NCBI GenBank assembly: GCA_001783145.1
Contig: MFQT01000014.1
Location: 22,773 to 56,933, forward strand
Reading direction: 5' to 3'
Source of the DNA: Candidatus Magasanikbacteria bacterium RIFOXYB2_FULL_38_10
GTDB taxonomy: Bacteria > Patescibacteriota > Patescibacteriia > Magasanikbacterales > UBA10003
DNA length: 34,161 nt
The first letter of the stretch is position 1. Each line of letters starts with the position of its first letter. Below are positions 7,480 to 16,297 of the stretch, piece after piece. The notes beneath the pieces are model-generated. The model searched no databases. It had not been told where the DNA came from and worked only from the letters and a program-made list of their open reading frames with translations. The position numbers and the translations under genes were made by a program.

Positions 7480-9243
7480 ATGCGTTTTATAAATAAAAAG
7501 AGTATTATTGTTGCCGGAGTAATATTGTTGGTTATAATATTAATTATTTGGAGGCAGACATCTGTTAAACCCAAAGAAATAACCACCGCTTTTGTAACTA
7601 AAGGAGAATTGCTACAATCTGTGGAACCTTCCGGATCTGTAAAATCCCAAACAGAAATAAATTTAAATTTTGATATGATAGGCAGGGTCGCCAAAGTTTA
7701 TGTTAAGGTTGGCGATGAGGTAAAAGAAAGGCAATTACTGGCTAATTTGGAGAGTAGAAATTTAGATTCAGCCGTGGAACAAGCTAGGGCTGATTTATCA
7801 AAAGCCAAGGGTAATCTAGATTCTTATCTGGCCGGTTCCACGCCAGAAATCATTGCTCAATACGAGGCCGATGTTCAAAAAGCTGAAGCTAATTTAAAAA
7901 AGGCACAGGTTGATTTAGATAATCTTAAAGCCGGTTTGAGCCAGGGCTATAAAAATTCCTATACTAATCAACTAACAAATCTACAAGGCGCTTTAACCCC
8001 ACTGGAAACTTCTATGACCGACATGGATTCGGTTTTAGGGGTGGAAAGCAGTTATGCCAACGATGCGTTTGATAAGGCTGTTACCGACTTAGACAACTCT
8101 TCATTTCATTATGCCAATGCCAATAAAAGTTTTTTGGCAACACGTTCTTTGTTGAACGATTTTAAAAACAGTCTTAATCAATTAGATATTAATTCCCCCT
8201 TCTCTTTACTTGAATCTGTTACAAGTAAAGCAAAATTGGCGTTAGATTCTGCAGGAAAGTCGCTTAATGACACTTGGACGGTTTTGGATAAAATAGATGT
8301 TTCTAATCCCAATAATGAAATCAGTATCTCAACAATAAACAGTAAAAAAACTGTTATTGACACAGATCGTGCCGCTATTACCGCTAAAAAAACAGTTGTC
8401 TTGGGCGGAGAGCAAAGTATCGCCACCGCTAGATTAAATTATGGCTTAGAATCCGGGTCGGCTGGTGCTTCTCAGGTGGCTCAATATGAAGCTAATATTA
8501 AAATTTATGAAGCGGCACTTTCTTCAGCCAAAGCCTCTCTAGATGCTAAAAAAGCCCCGCCTCGGGCAGTGGACCAAATCTCTTATGAAGCGGCGGTAAG
8601 ATCAGCCGGAGCTAATCTTCTTTCCGCTGAAGCTAATCGTAGCAAAGCTTTTATTTATGCACCTGTAAACGGAATGATTACTCAAAAAAATAATGAAGTC
8701 GGAGAAAGTAATTCCACAGCTAATCCTGTTTTGGTTATGTTAGCCGACTCCGATTATGAAATAGAAGTTAACGTATCTGAATCCGATATAGCCAAAGTTA
8801 AAAATGGGCAAATTGTTGATATTACTTTAGATGCTTTTGGCGACGAACATGTTTTTAGGGGTAAAGTGACCATGATTGACCCGGCTGAAACTTTAATTTC
8901 CGATGTTGTTTATTACAAAGTTAAGGTTTCAATAGATCGTGAAGAAAGTTTGAAAACTGGTCGTAATATTACAGACCAATATTTAAACGATATTAAAGCC
9001 GGCATGACTGTCAGCGTCACTATTTTTACTAACCGTAAAAATGATGTGCTAATGATCCCGGAAAGAGCTGTCATTAATAAAGATAATAAGAAAACAGTGA
9101 GAGTTTTGATTGATAAAAAAAATCAAAAAATTGTAGAAAAAGAGGTGCTTACTGGTTTGCGTGGTAACGAAGGAATGGTAGAGGTTATTTCTGGTTTGAA
9201 TGAAAATGAAGAAGTGGTTACATTTATTAAAAATGGCCAATAA
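7480..9243 (+). CDS. HlyD/MacA-like membrane-fusion (adaptor) protein
   Basis: A 587-residue adaptor subunit for the ABC system downstream. It has an N-terminal membrane anchor (about residues 6-24), a lipoyl/barrel-sandwich half near 45-95 (GRVAKVYVKVGDEV), a long helical region of about 300 residues rich in Ala/Lys/Leu heptads, the second lipoyl half (FIYAPVNGMITQ) and beta-barrel domains near the C-terminus. It is clearly longer than usual MacA proteins (about 370), mainly because of the enlarged helical section. In a cell without an outer membrane it cannot dock to TolC; such adaptors in monoderms are thought to assist export at the cell surface. Cargo unknown. Confidence 0.87.
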   Translation: MRFINKKSIIVAGVILLVIILIIWRQTSVKPKEITTAFVTKGELLQSVEPSGSVKSQTEINLNFDMIGRVAKVYVKVGDEVKERQLLANLESRNLDSAVEQARADLSKAKGNLDSYLAGSTPEIIAQYEADVQKAEANLKKAQVDLDNLKAGLSQGYKNSYTNQLTNLQGALTPLETSMTDMDSVLGVESSYANDAFDKAVTDLDNSSFHYANANKSFLATRSLLNDFKNSLNQLDINSPFSLLESVTSKAKLALDSAGKSLNDTWTVLDKIDVSNPNNEISISTINSKKTVIDTDRAAITAKKTVVLGGEQSIATARLNYGLESGSAGASQVAQYEANIKIYEAALSSAKASLDAKKAPPRAVDQISYEAAVRSAGANLLSAEANRSKAFIYAPVNGMITQKNNEVGESNSTANPVLVMLADSDYEIEVNVSESDIAKVKNGQIVDITLDAFGDEHVFRGKVTMIDPAETLISDVVYYKVKVSIDREESLKTGRNITDQYLNDIKAGMTVSVTIFTNRKNDVLMIPERAVINKDNKKTVRVLIDKKNQKIVEKEVLTGLRGNEGMVEVISGLNENEEVVTFIKNGQ

Positions 9244-9246
9244 AAT

Positions 9247-9972
9247 ATGTCTTTGATTAAAGTAGAAAATTTGTGTAAGGATTATAAAAACGATAGTATC
9301 CTCACGCCGGTTTTACATCATTTAAATTTTAATATTGAAAAAGGAGATTTTGTGGCCATTATGGGTCCTAGTGGATCGGGCAAATCAACTTTGATGCATA
9401 TTTTAGGATTATTAGACCGTCCTTCTTGCGGTACTTATGAATTAGATGGTAAAGATGTTACTAAGATGAATGATGATGAATTAGCTAAATTGCGTAATCA
9501 TAAAATTGGTTTTGTATTTCAATCTTTTAATCTTTTGCCTCGTACTTCGGTCTTGGAAAATGTAAAATTACCTTTATTTTATAGTCATATACCATTAAAA
9601 GAGCATAATGAGCGCGCTCAAAAAGCTTTAGAATCGGTAGGCCTAGGTAAGCGCTTGAATTATCTTTCCAATCAATTATCCGGAGGGGAGAAACAACGTG
9701 TCGCTATTGCTAGAGCTTTGGTGACCGAACCGGAAGTTATTTTTGCCGATGAGCCTACTGGGAATTTGGACAGTAAATCTGGTGGTCAGGTAATGGAAAT
9801 TTTGCAAAACTTAAACATAGAAAAGGAACATCACCATACGGTAATTTTAGTCACCCACGAAACTTATACTGCGGAATTTGCTGAAAGAATAATTCGCTTA
9901 AAAGACGGACAGATTTTAAGCGATGAAAAAGTTTTGAATAGAAAAAAGGCAGAAGATGGCTTAATTAAATAA
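9247..9972 (+). CDS. ABC transporter ATPase, MacB/LolD type
   Basis: The ATPase that powers the adjacent permeases. The 241-residue protein has Walker [10 protein letters not shown] (40-48), Q-loop Gln in VFQSFNLLP, signature [15 protein letters not shown] (from 144), Walker B VIFADEP with catalytic E169, D-loop and switch His H204 (VTHE). The spacing and [15 protein letters not shown] are typical of the MacB/LolD/FtsE-like group that works by mechanotransmission with FtsX-type permeases. It starts 3 nt after the adaptor stop and ends 12 nt before the first permease. Confidence 0.92.
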   Translation: MSLIKVENLCKDYKNDSILTPVLHHLNFNIEKGDFVAIMGPSGSGKSTLMHILGLLDRPSCGTYELDGKDVTKMNDDELAKLRNHKIGFVFQSFNLLPRTSVLENVKLPLFYSHIPLKEHNERAQKALESVGLGKRLNYLSNQLSGGEKQRVAIARALVTEPEVIFADEPTGNLDSKSGGQVMEILQNLNIEKEHHHTVILVTHETYTAEFAERIIRLKDGQILSDEKVLNRKKAEDGLIK

Positions 9973-9984
9973 TTTGTTCCTGTT

Positions 9985-11220
9985 ATGTTTCTACTGCAGA
10001 ATTTACATTTAATTTCTGCCACTTTAAATAAAAATAAACGCCGTACTTTTTTGACGATGCTGGGTATTATTATTGGCGTGGCGGCTGTAATTTTTATTAA
10101 TTCTGTGGGAGCCGGAGCACAAAGTTTAATCTTTAATCAAATTAAAAGTATCGGTTCTAACTTAATTGGCATTTTGCCAGGAGGAAGCGAAGAAAGCGGT
10201 CCTCCGGCATCGGTAATGGGCATTATCATCACTACTTTAACTTATGATGACGCCGAAGCCATTATCAATAGAGTTTCTCATATTGACGGAGTTTCTTCCT
10301 ATGTTTCCGGAAGTGCAACAGTTTCCTGGCATTCGGAATCTTTAGACACTAGTTTTACTGGCACCACGGCCTCTTACGTTCAAGTAGAAGATACACAGGT
10401 GGCTGAGGGTAGATTTTTTACCAAAGATGAGGAAAAAGATTTAAGTAAGGTGGTGGTGTTGGGTAGCCAAGCTAAAGAAGATTTATTCGGCGATCAAGAT
10501 GCTTTAGGTGAAACACTTAGAATAAAAAAAGAGAGTTTTAGAGTGATAGGCGTTTTGAAGAAACGCGGTTCTTCTGGTTTTCAAAATTATGATAGCCAAG
10601 TTTTTGTCCCTTTATTTACGGCTCAAAAAATAATGCTCGGTATTAAACACGTTTCCTTTATTAGAGCCAAGGTGGATAGTGAAGATCATATTGATGACGC
10701 GGTTGAGCAAATTAAACAACTTTTGCGCGAAAGACATGATATAGCCAATCCGGAACAAGATGATTTTAGCGTAAGGAATCAGGCGCAGGCTCTTCAAACA
10801 CTGGGTTCTGTCACTGACGCTTTGCGTTTATTTATGGCCGCTATTGCCGGATTAGGGTTGTTGGTTGGCGGAATTGGCATTATGAATATTATGTTGGTGG
10901 CCGTTAATGAAAGGATAAGAGAAATAGGTCTGCGTAAAGCAGTGGGAGCTACTTATAAGAATATTTTACGTCAATTTTTGGCCGAAACAATTTTTATTTC
11001 TTCCTTGTCTGGTTTGATTGGTATTGTAATTGGCATTTTTTTATCGTTTTTAACCTCCTTAATAGTTAAAAGCCTGGGTTACAGTTGGGAGTTTGTGGTT
11101 TCTTTGCAGTCAATTATTTTAGGTTTTGGAGTTTCCTTTTTAGTTGGTTTGATTTTCGGTGTCTATCCTGCCAGAAAAGCGGCTCGCTTAGAGCCTGTTG
11201 AGGCTCTGCGCTATGAATAA
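9985..11220 (+). CDS. MacB-like ABC permease 1 (FtsX superfamily)
   Basis: A 411-residue permease with one N-terminal helix (about 22-43), a large periplasm-type external domain (about 45-280) and three C-terminal helices, the MacB arrangement. The helix-3 cytosolic motif EIGLRKAVGAT is intact and contacts the ATPase in this family. The C-terminal ARKAARLEPVEALRYE is also characteristic. Its external domain is clearly paralogous to the next gene (shared ITTLTYDDAEAI, VVVLGS and VIGVLKKRG blocks). The last 8 nt overlap the next start, implying coupled translation and perhaps a heterodimer. Confidence 0.9.
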   Translation: MFLLQNLHLISATLNKNKRRTFLTMLGIIIGVAAVIFINSVGAGAQSLIFNQIKSIGSNLIGILPGGSEESGPPASVMGIIITTLTYDDAEAIINRVSHIDGVSSYVSGSATVSWHSESLDTSFTGTTASYVQVEDTQVAEGRFFTKDEEKDLSKVVVLGSQAKEDLFGDQDALGETLRIKKESFRVIGVLKKRGSSGFQNYDSQVFVPLFTAQKIMLGIKHVSFIRAKVDSEDHIDDAVEQIKQLLRERHDIANPEQDDFSVRNQAQALQTLGSVTDALRLFMAAIAGLGLLVGGIGIMNIMLVAVNERIREIGLRKAVGATYKNILRQFLAETIFISSLSGLIGIVIGIFLSFLTSLIVKSLGYSWEFVVSLQSIILGFGVSFLVGLIFGVYPARKAARLEPVEALRYE

Positions 11221-12460
11221 AATATATTTAATTAAATCAGCGTTGAAATCTTTAGTTAAAAATAAAATACGCAGTGTTTTAACAATTTTGGGTATTTCTA
11301 TTGGTATTATAGCGGTAATTGTAGTAATGTCTGCCGGTAATTCTTTAAAAAAATTTGTTTCCGGACAATTAGAAATTTTTGGACCCAATTTAATTCAGGT
11401 GGAAGTTAAAGTTCCCGCAACTAAAAAAAATTCAACCCAGAATGCTATAGGGATGGCCACCGGAATAACCATAACCACTCTAACTCTTGATGATGCCGAA
11501 GCCATTGCTAAACTTAAAAATGTAGAAGCTGTTTCTCCCGGGCTTACCGGGCAAGAATTATCCAGTTATCAAGATCAAATAAAAAAGACGATGTTGTGGG
11601 GAGCGAGCGAAGATTTTTTAAAAGTAAACAAGATGATTCTGTCGGATGGACGTTTCTTTTCTAAAGAAGAAAATGATGGTTTGGCTAAAGTGGTGGTTTT
11701 GGGTTCCACAGTTAAAGATAAATTATTCGGCGAGACATATCCTTTGGAGAAAAATATTAAGCTCAATCGCGTTAATTATCGCGTAATTGGTGTGTTAGCT
11801 AAACAAGGGGCTTCCGGTTTTATGGATATGGATAGTGTTATTTACATTCCGGTAAAAACTTTGCAAAAACAAATTTTAGGTGTGGATCATGTTTTATTTA
11901 TCAGTTTAGTGGTAAAAGATCAAAAAAAAGCCGAAGATACGGCCGACGAAATTACTAGTCTTTTGCGACGTCGTCACAACATTACCGATCCCAATAAGGA
12001 TGATTTTTCCGCCACCACTATGGCTGAAGCTCAAGAAACAATCAATCAAATTTTTGATGGATTGGCTATTTTACTTTTGGCTTTAGTGGCAGTTTCTCTC
12101 TTGGTGGGTGGGGTGGGTATTATGAATATCATGTATGTAACTGTTTCAGAAAGAACTTATGAAATAGGTTTGTGCAAAGCCGTTGGAGCAACCAATCGGG
12201 ATATTTTTTTACAGTTTTTGTTTGAATCCTTAGTAATGACCCTTGTTGCCGGTTTAGCGGGTATTTTAGTTGGTATTTTATTAGTTTATACAATCTCGTT
12301 GGTTGCTGCCTCCCAAGGTTTTGTTTTAGGTTTTAATTTGTCTGCGATCGGCATTATTGTAGCAATAACTTTTTCCTTAACCGTCGGTTTAATTTTCGGC
12401 CTAACTCCAGCTCGTCGAGCTTCCTTAATGGATCCTGTAAATGCCTTGAGGCAAGAATAG
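11213..12460 (+). CDS. MacB-like ABC permease 2 (paralogue of permease 1)
   Basis: A 415-residue paralogue of the preceding permease with the same plan: helix 1 at about 22-42, an external MacB-type core, then three helices. I choose the ATG at 11213, overlapping the previous gene by 8 nt, because it gives MNKIYLIKSALKSLVKNK, which matches the paralogue N-terminus. The conserved ATPase-contact motif reads EIGLCKAVGAT here, so the usual Arg is a Cys. The tail ends RRASLMDPVNALRQE. With a single ATPase gene and two different permeases, an asymmetric 1:1 transporter is plausible. Cargo unknown. Confidence 0.9.
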   Translation: MNKIYLIKSALKSLVKNKIRSVLTILGISIGIIAVIVVMSAGNSLKKFVSGQLEIFGPNLIQVEVKVPATKKNSTQNAIGMATGITITTLTLDDAEAIAKLKNVEAVSPGLTGQELSSYQDQIKKTMLWGASEDFLKVNKMILSDGRFFSKEENDGLAKVVVLGSTVKDKLFGETYPLEKNIKLNRVNYRVIGVLAKQGASGFMDMDSVIYIPVKTLQKQILGVDHVLFISLVVKDQKKAEDTADEITSLLRRRHNITDPNKDDFSATTMAEAQETINQIFDGLAILLLALVAVSLLVGGVGIMNIMYVTVSERTYEIGLCKAVGATNRDIFLQFLFESLVMTLVAGLAGILVGILLVYTISLVAASQGFVLGFNLSAIGIIVAITFSLTVGLIFGLTPARRASLMDPVNALRQE

Positions 12461-12492
12461 ATTAAAAATTGGGAAAAACAAGAACGAAGAAA

Positions 12493-12521
12493 TTGCCTTT
12501 AAACTTAAAATATGGTATATT
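12493..12521 (+). promoter_or_regulatory. yidC promoter, nearly leaderless
   Basis: TTGCCT (12493-12498), a 17-bp spacer and TATATT (12516-12521) preceded by TGG (extended -10). Only 9 nt separate the -10 from the ATG at 12531, so the mRNA should begin within about 3 nt of the start codon. Confidence 0.6.
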
Positions 12522-12530
12522 ATTATTAAT

Positions 12531-13232
12531 ATGGATTTTTTAGGCTATATTTGGACAAATTGGCTTTATATACCGGTTTTTAATGCCTTAATCTGGCTTT
12601 ATAATGGACCGGCTAAAGAAAATTTGGGCTATGCTGTTATAATTTTAACCATAGGATTGCGTTTGGTTTTATTGCCTTTTAGCATTGTTTCCGAAAGAAA
12701 CAAGATTAAATATAATAAATTATCGGAAAAAGTGGGGGAAATGCAAAAGGATTATAAAAAAGACCCCGAGGCTTTAAAAGAAAAAGTTAGAGAGTTATTA
12801 AAGAAAAGTAAAGTAAATCCTTGGGCTAAAATTTTAGTTCTAGCTATTCAAGCCTTAATGTTGGTTCTTTTATATCAGGTTTTTATTGGTGGAATTGCTA
12901 GGTATAAATTGAATGTTCTTTATCCTACAGTGGAAAAGCCGGAAATAATTTATACCCAGTTTTACGGTTTTGAACTTGGGATCAGAGACTGGCGCTGGGC
13001 GGCCGTTGTTGGTTTGGTTTTATTTGCAGAAAATTATTTGATACAAAGAAAAGTTAAACCGAATCGTTCCGAACAGCTTTATGCTATTTTCTTTCCCATA
13101 ATGAGTTTTTTATTACTGTGGGCTTTGCCTATGGTTAAGTCAATATTTATTTTAACTTCTTTGGCTTTTTCTTATTTTTTGTCCCTGTTTAAGGGGATGT
13201 TTGCCCCAGAAAAAGGCTCGGAAGTAGATTAA
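12531..13232 (+). CDS. yidC: YidC/Oxa1-family membrane protein insertase
   Basis: Inserts and folds membrane proteins, with or without SecYEG. The 233-residue protein is the short, monoderm form without the large external domain of Gram-negative YidC. The functional Arg in the first core helix is R44 (ILTIGLRLVLLPF), followed by the charged cytosolic hairpin (about residues 55-95, KLSEKVGEMQKDYKKDPEAL) and further helices at about 100-120, 148-170 and 180-215. It has its own near-leaderless promoter. The usual partners rnpA, rpmH and jag are not next to it; a short SPFH protein gene follows instead. Confidence 0.9.
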   Translation: MDFLGYIWTNWLYIPVFNALIWLYNGPAKENLGYAVIILTIGLRLVLLPFSIVSERNKIKYNKLSEKVGEMQKDYKKDPEALKEKVRELLKKSKVNPWAKILVLAIQALMLVLLYQVFIGGIARYKLNVLYPTVEKPEIIYTQFYGFELGIRDWRWAAVVGLVLFAENYLIQRKVKPNRSEQLYAIFFPIMSFLLLWALPMVKSIFILTSLAFSYFLSLFKGMFAPEKGSEVD

Positions 13233-13248
13233 AATTAATAATTTTTAT

Positions 13249-13830
13249 ATGGCCGCTGATTCATTGGATAAGTTAATGTATAATTTTGTAATGGAGGATG
13301 TTTTGCGTGGTCTTTTTATTTATGTGCCGCCAGGATATGTAGCTTGTGTTTATGATTTGGGCAGGGGAGTTTTAAAAAAAGTTTTAGCCCCCGGTTTGCA
13401 TTTGAAAATTCCTTTTTGGCAAAAGGCCAAATTATTTAATACTCAAACTTTAGAATATGGTATCCGCAAAGATTTTAATTTGGAAAATGAAAAGGCCATG
13501 GGTGATGTTCCTGTGAATGCCTCTACTTTGGATGGTAAAAAAATTAGTATTGAAGGAACTGTTTTATTACGCTTAGATGTTCATCAAATTCCTGCGATTT
13601 GGCAGACAATCGGAGAAGATTTTGTGGAAAAAATTGTGCGGCCTACTATTAGGAGTAGATTTAGGTTGATTGCTTCTCGTTATAGTTACCAGGACATTGT
13701 CTCCAGCAAACGTGATGCTACTGAAACAGAATTAAAAAATGAGTTAGAAAGAATTTTTTATCCCCGTGGCATTTATGTAGAAAACGTTCTTTTGAGTGAA
13801 ATTGAAATAAAAAATCACGAAAAAGAATAA
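13249..13830 (+). CDS. Short SPFH/band-7 (prohibitin-like) protein
   Basis: A 193-residue protein made up mostly of an SPFH domain: GYVACVYDLGRGVLKKVLAPGL and the following strand block are typical of prohibitin/stomatin proteins, as is the ISIEGTVLLRLD strand. Homologues are usually 250-300 residues with a C-terminal coiled coil for oligomerisation; here the protein stops at ...EIEIKNHEKE, where that coil would begin. No clear N-terminal membrane helix is present, only a mildly hydrophobic stretch near 18-34. The start at 13249 is the first ATG; M15 (ATG at 13291) is an alternative. It follows yidC by 16 nt, so it may help membrane-protein quality control, but that is inference. Confidence 0.78.
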   Translation: MAADSLDKLMYNFVMEDVLRGLFIYVPPGYVACVYDLGRGVLKKVLAPGLHLKIPFWQKAKLFNTQTLEYGIRKDFNLENEKAMGDVPVNASTLDGKKISIEGTVLLRLDVHQIPAIWQTIGEDFVEKIVRPTIRSRFRLIASRYSYQDIVSSKRDATETELKNELERIFYPRGIYVENVLLSEIEIKNHEKE

Positions 13831-13834
13831 AATT

Positions 13835-13866
13835 AAAAAATCAGCCTTGAAAAAGGCTGATTTTTT
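13835..13866. terminator. Bidirectional intrinsic terminator
   Basis: A perfect 14-bp inverted repeat, AAAAAATCAGCCTT / AAGGCTGATTTTTT, around a GAAA tetraloop, with A and T tracts on both sides. It lies between convergent genes (SPFH + and tsaE -) and should stop transcripts from both. Confidence 0.9.
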
Positions 13867-13868
13867 AA

Positions 13869-14294
13869 TTAGTAACTAATTTTTCTTTTATTTTCACTCA
13901 AAACCTTAAAGAGAATTTTTTTTGTTTTATATTTTTTAAGTTGGGTTGCAATTTTTTCCGGCCATTCAATTGCCGCGAGAGTTTGTTTTTCGTCTAAATA
14001 ATCAAATAAGCCAATTTCAATTATTTCTTGAAGATTTTTAATTCTGTAACAGTCTAGGTGGATGAAGCTTTTTATTCTTGAGTTTTTTTTAAGATGATAA
14101 ACTCGCATTAGATTAAAAGTAGGACTACGCAAGGATTTTTTAATTCCCAATTCTTTAGCCAAACCTTTTAAAAAAGTTGTTTTGCCAGATCCCAAATTTC
14201 CTTTTAAAAGCAAGATTGAGCCTGTTGGCAATTTTTTCCCAATTTTTTTTCCCAATTTTTGAGTTTCCTCCTCGCTATGACTTGTGAAGACCAT
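13869..14294 (-). CDS. tsaE: tRNA t6A37 biosynthesis ATPase TsaE
   Basis: The ATPase of the TsaB/TsaD/TsaE complex that makes threonylcarbamoyladenosine at tRNA position 37. The 141-residue protein has Walker A KGNLGSGKTTF (31-41), the switch segment SPTFNLMRVY, and the DCYRI and IEWPEKI motifs that define TsaE. Its start overlaps the folD 3' end by 20 nt, so it is last in the glyA-glycosidase-folD-tsaE block. Partner genes tsaB and tsaD are not in the window. Confidence 0.92.
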   Translation of the reverse strand: MVFTSHSEEETQKLGKKIGKKLPTGSILLLKGNLGSGKTTFLKGLAKELGIKKSLRSPTFNLMRVYHLKKNSRIKSFIHLDCYRIKNLQEIIEIGLFDYLDEKQTLAAIEWPEKIATQLKKYKTKKILFKVLSENKRKISY

Positions 14295-15126
14295 ATTGCT
14301 TTTTAAACAAAAGATATGTATTTTCTAAAAGCATCGCCACGGTTAAGGGCCCTACACCTCCTGGAACAGGAGTGATCCAGCCTTTAACTGAAAGGGTTGT
14401 TGAGAAATTAACATCACCAATTATTTGACCATTTTTTGATTTATTTATGCCAACATCTATAACAATTGCCCCCTTTTTAAACATCGAGCCATTTAAAAAA
14501 TCGGGTCGGCCTACAGCCACTACCACAATATCATATTTTTTTAAATTTTTAACTTTAATATTTTTAAGATTAAAGCGATCAACATCCAAACCTTTATTTT
14601 TAAGAATTATTTGTAAAGGGAACAAAAAAACGTCGCTTTTGCCAAGAATGGCACATTTAAGACCCTGGCCATTTTTATTTTTTAAAGCAGTTCTTATTAA
14701 TTGCCAGATGGCTTTTGTTAAAACAGGTTCCACTATTTTTTTACCCCCCATTATTTTTTGAATATTTTTAGGATGAAAACCGTCCACGTCTTTTAATGGG
14801 TCAATAGTGTCGATAATTTTATTTGTGGGCAAATGAAGAGGCAGGGGTAGTTGGACAATAATTCCGTGTATGGATTTTGAACGATTTAGAAGCGCTATTT
14901 GTTTGATTATTTTTTCAGTGGAAATTTTGGCGGGGAATAAAATTTTTTTGAATTTTATTCCTGCTTCCCGGCAGGCTCTTTCTTTTAAAGAGACATAAAG
15001 CTTAGAGGCTGGGTCATTGCCAACTAAAATAACTCCCAGACCCGGCTTGATGGGGGACAGAAGAATTTTTTTCTTAAGATCCTTCCTTATTTTTTGGGCA
15101 ATTTTTTTGCCATCTATAATATTCAT
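14275..15126 (-). CDS. folD: Methylene-THF dehydrogenase/cyclohydrolase FolD, divergent cofactor loop
   Basis: Bifunctional enzyme that interconverts 5,10-methylene-THF, methenyl-THF and 10-formyl-THF. The 283-residue length is normal. The catalytic set is present: K48 in YVSLKERA, Q92 in GIIVQLPLPL, D115 in KDVDGFHP; the C-terminal PGGVGPLTVAMLLENT is canonical. Two usually invariant motifs are changed: the PCTP loop reads EPVLTKA (133-139), and the GRSxIVGxP cofactor loop reads GKSDVFLFP (162-170). The gene lies two genes downstream of glyA, its pathway partner, but has its own promoter. Function is likely kept; cofactor preference may differ. Confidence 0.9.
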   Translation of the reverse strand: MNIIDGKKIAQKIRKDLKKKILLSPIKPGLGVILVGNDPASKLYVSLKERACREAGIKFKKILFPAKISTEKIIKQIALLNRSKSIHGIIVQLPLPLHLPTNKIIDTIDPLKDVDGFHPKNIQKIMGGKKIVEPVLTKAIWQLIRTALKNKNGQGLKCAILGKSDVFLFPLQIILKNKGLDVDRFNLKNIKVKNLKKYDIVVVAVGRPDFLNGSMFKKGAIVIDVGINKSKNGQIIGDVNFSTTLSVKGWITPVPGGVGPLTVAMLLENTYLLFKKQYGLHKS

Positions 15127-15134
15127 GGATTGAC

Positions 15135-15163
15135 ATTGTAGCCTAAAAATGACTAAAAGTAAA
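15135..15163 (-). promoter_or_regulatory. folD promoter, nearly leaderless
   Basis: On the minus strand, TTTACT (15163-15158), a 17-bp spacer and TACAAT (15140-15135). Only 8 nt separate the -10 from the folD ATG at 15126, so the transcript should start about 2 nt before it. Confidence 0.55.
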
Positions 15164-15172
15164 GAATGGTGT

Positions 15173-16297
15173 TTACTCCAGTCTTAAACCGGCTGTTGTA
15201 TATTTATTGCTTGCGTTCCACAGCATCCAGCCGTAAGAGGAATTTTTTTCCACTTCGTCAATCTGTGCTCTAATTTTTTCTGCGCCATAAGTAGCGCCTA
15301 AATTAAAAGCTTGGAGCCAGGGTCGGAATTTGGCTCGAGTATTGGTGAAAAACGGCAAACCTTTGGTTATGCCATTGGCAATGACTTCTTGAGGATGATC
15401 AGCCGGATTAGTAAAATTTAAATGTCCGGGATAATAGTGCGAGGGATACATCATGGGGCAAATATAGTCAACCTCATTAACGGCATCAACTATTCTTTGT
15501 CCTATACCCATATCGTCCCGGTGCTCCATTGTTAGGCCAAATAAATCCACGGAAGTCCAGATTGGTTCACCCTTCATTTCTTTATTTAGAAAGTGAAAAA
15601 AATCAGCTATAATTTCATACTTTTTTTTAGGGGTATCATAAACTATATTTTTAATCTGTCCATCGCTGGGAAAGCGTATATAGTCAAAATTAATTTCATC
15701 AAAACCCAGATCGGCCATCTCTTTGGCAATTTGCAGATTATAAGTCCAAACATATTTGTTAGTCATATCTACCCAAGAAAGACCCATTTTGTCGCGCCAA
15801 ATTTTACCATTTTTATCTTTAAGTGCCCACTCCGGTCTTTTTTCCGCTAAAATGGGATCCTGAAAAAGAGTTTGTCTGGCTATAACGTAGATTTTTTTAT
15901 CATGTAATTTTTTAATAAGATCCGGCAGATTTTTAATGCGCACATCTTTTAAACCTAATTTATTGGCCAGCCCCACTTTTGTGTTATAAAGCACTAAACC
16001 GCTGTAATCTTTAATATCAATTACCACGGCGTTTAATTCTGTTTTGTTAACCAAATCAATCATTTCCTCAATTTTTTTGGGATTACCGGCAGAATAGGCG
16101 GTTAAATAAATCGCTTTAACTGCTTGCTCTGGTGGTTTGGTTTTTGTTTCCTTTTCCGTTGGTGTAACTACAGTTAGAAATTCAGTTTTTTTAATTTCAG
16201 CGCTGGTTACATGCCACTGCCATAATACTAAAGAAATAGCCAGAAAACTAAATATAACAAAGAAAATCAAGCGCGTGTTGCGCTTTTGTCTTTTCAT
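15173..16297 (-). CDS. Putative glycoside hydrolase (DUF4015 family), membrane-anchored
   Basis: A 374-residue protein with an N-terminal uncleaved-looking anchor (about residues 9-27 after KRQKRNTR), then a TIM-barrel-like domain of the DUF4015 putative glycosidase family. Typical segments are KAIYLTAYSAG, NAVVIDIKDYSG, DEINFDYIRFPSDG (acidic barrel residues), CPMMYPSHYYPGH and the end motif GWMLWNASNKYT. It is probably exported and acts on cell-envelope or environmental glycans; the substrate is unknown. Its ATG overlaps the glyA TGA (16294-16297), so it is translationally coupled to glyA, an odd partner in function. Confidence 0.85.
   Translation of the reverse strand: MKRQKRNTRLIFFVIFSFLAISLVLWQWHVTSAEIKKTEFLTVVTPTEKETKTKPPEQAVKAIYLTAYSAGNPKKIEEMIDLVNKTELNAVVIDIKDYSGLVLYNTKVGLANKLGLKDVRIKNLPDLIKKLHDKKIYVIARQTLFQDPILAEKRPEWALKDKNGKIWRDKMGLSWVDMTNKYVWTYNLQIAKEMADLGFDEINFDYIRFPSDGQIKNIVYDTPKKKYEIIADFFHFLNKEMKGEPIWTSVDLFGLTMEHRDDMGIGQRIVDAVNEVDYICPMMYPSHYYPGHLNFTNPADHPQEVIANGITKGLPFFTNTRAKFRPWLQAFNLGATYGAEKIRAQIDEVEKNSSYGWMLWNASNKYTTAGLRLE

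Noticed and set aside
14447-14761. Long + strand ORFs opposite folD, lepA, dnaB and others
   Set aside because: They are antisense shadows of well-identified genes, with no start signals or recognisable protein features.
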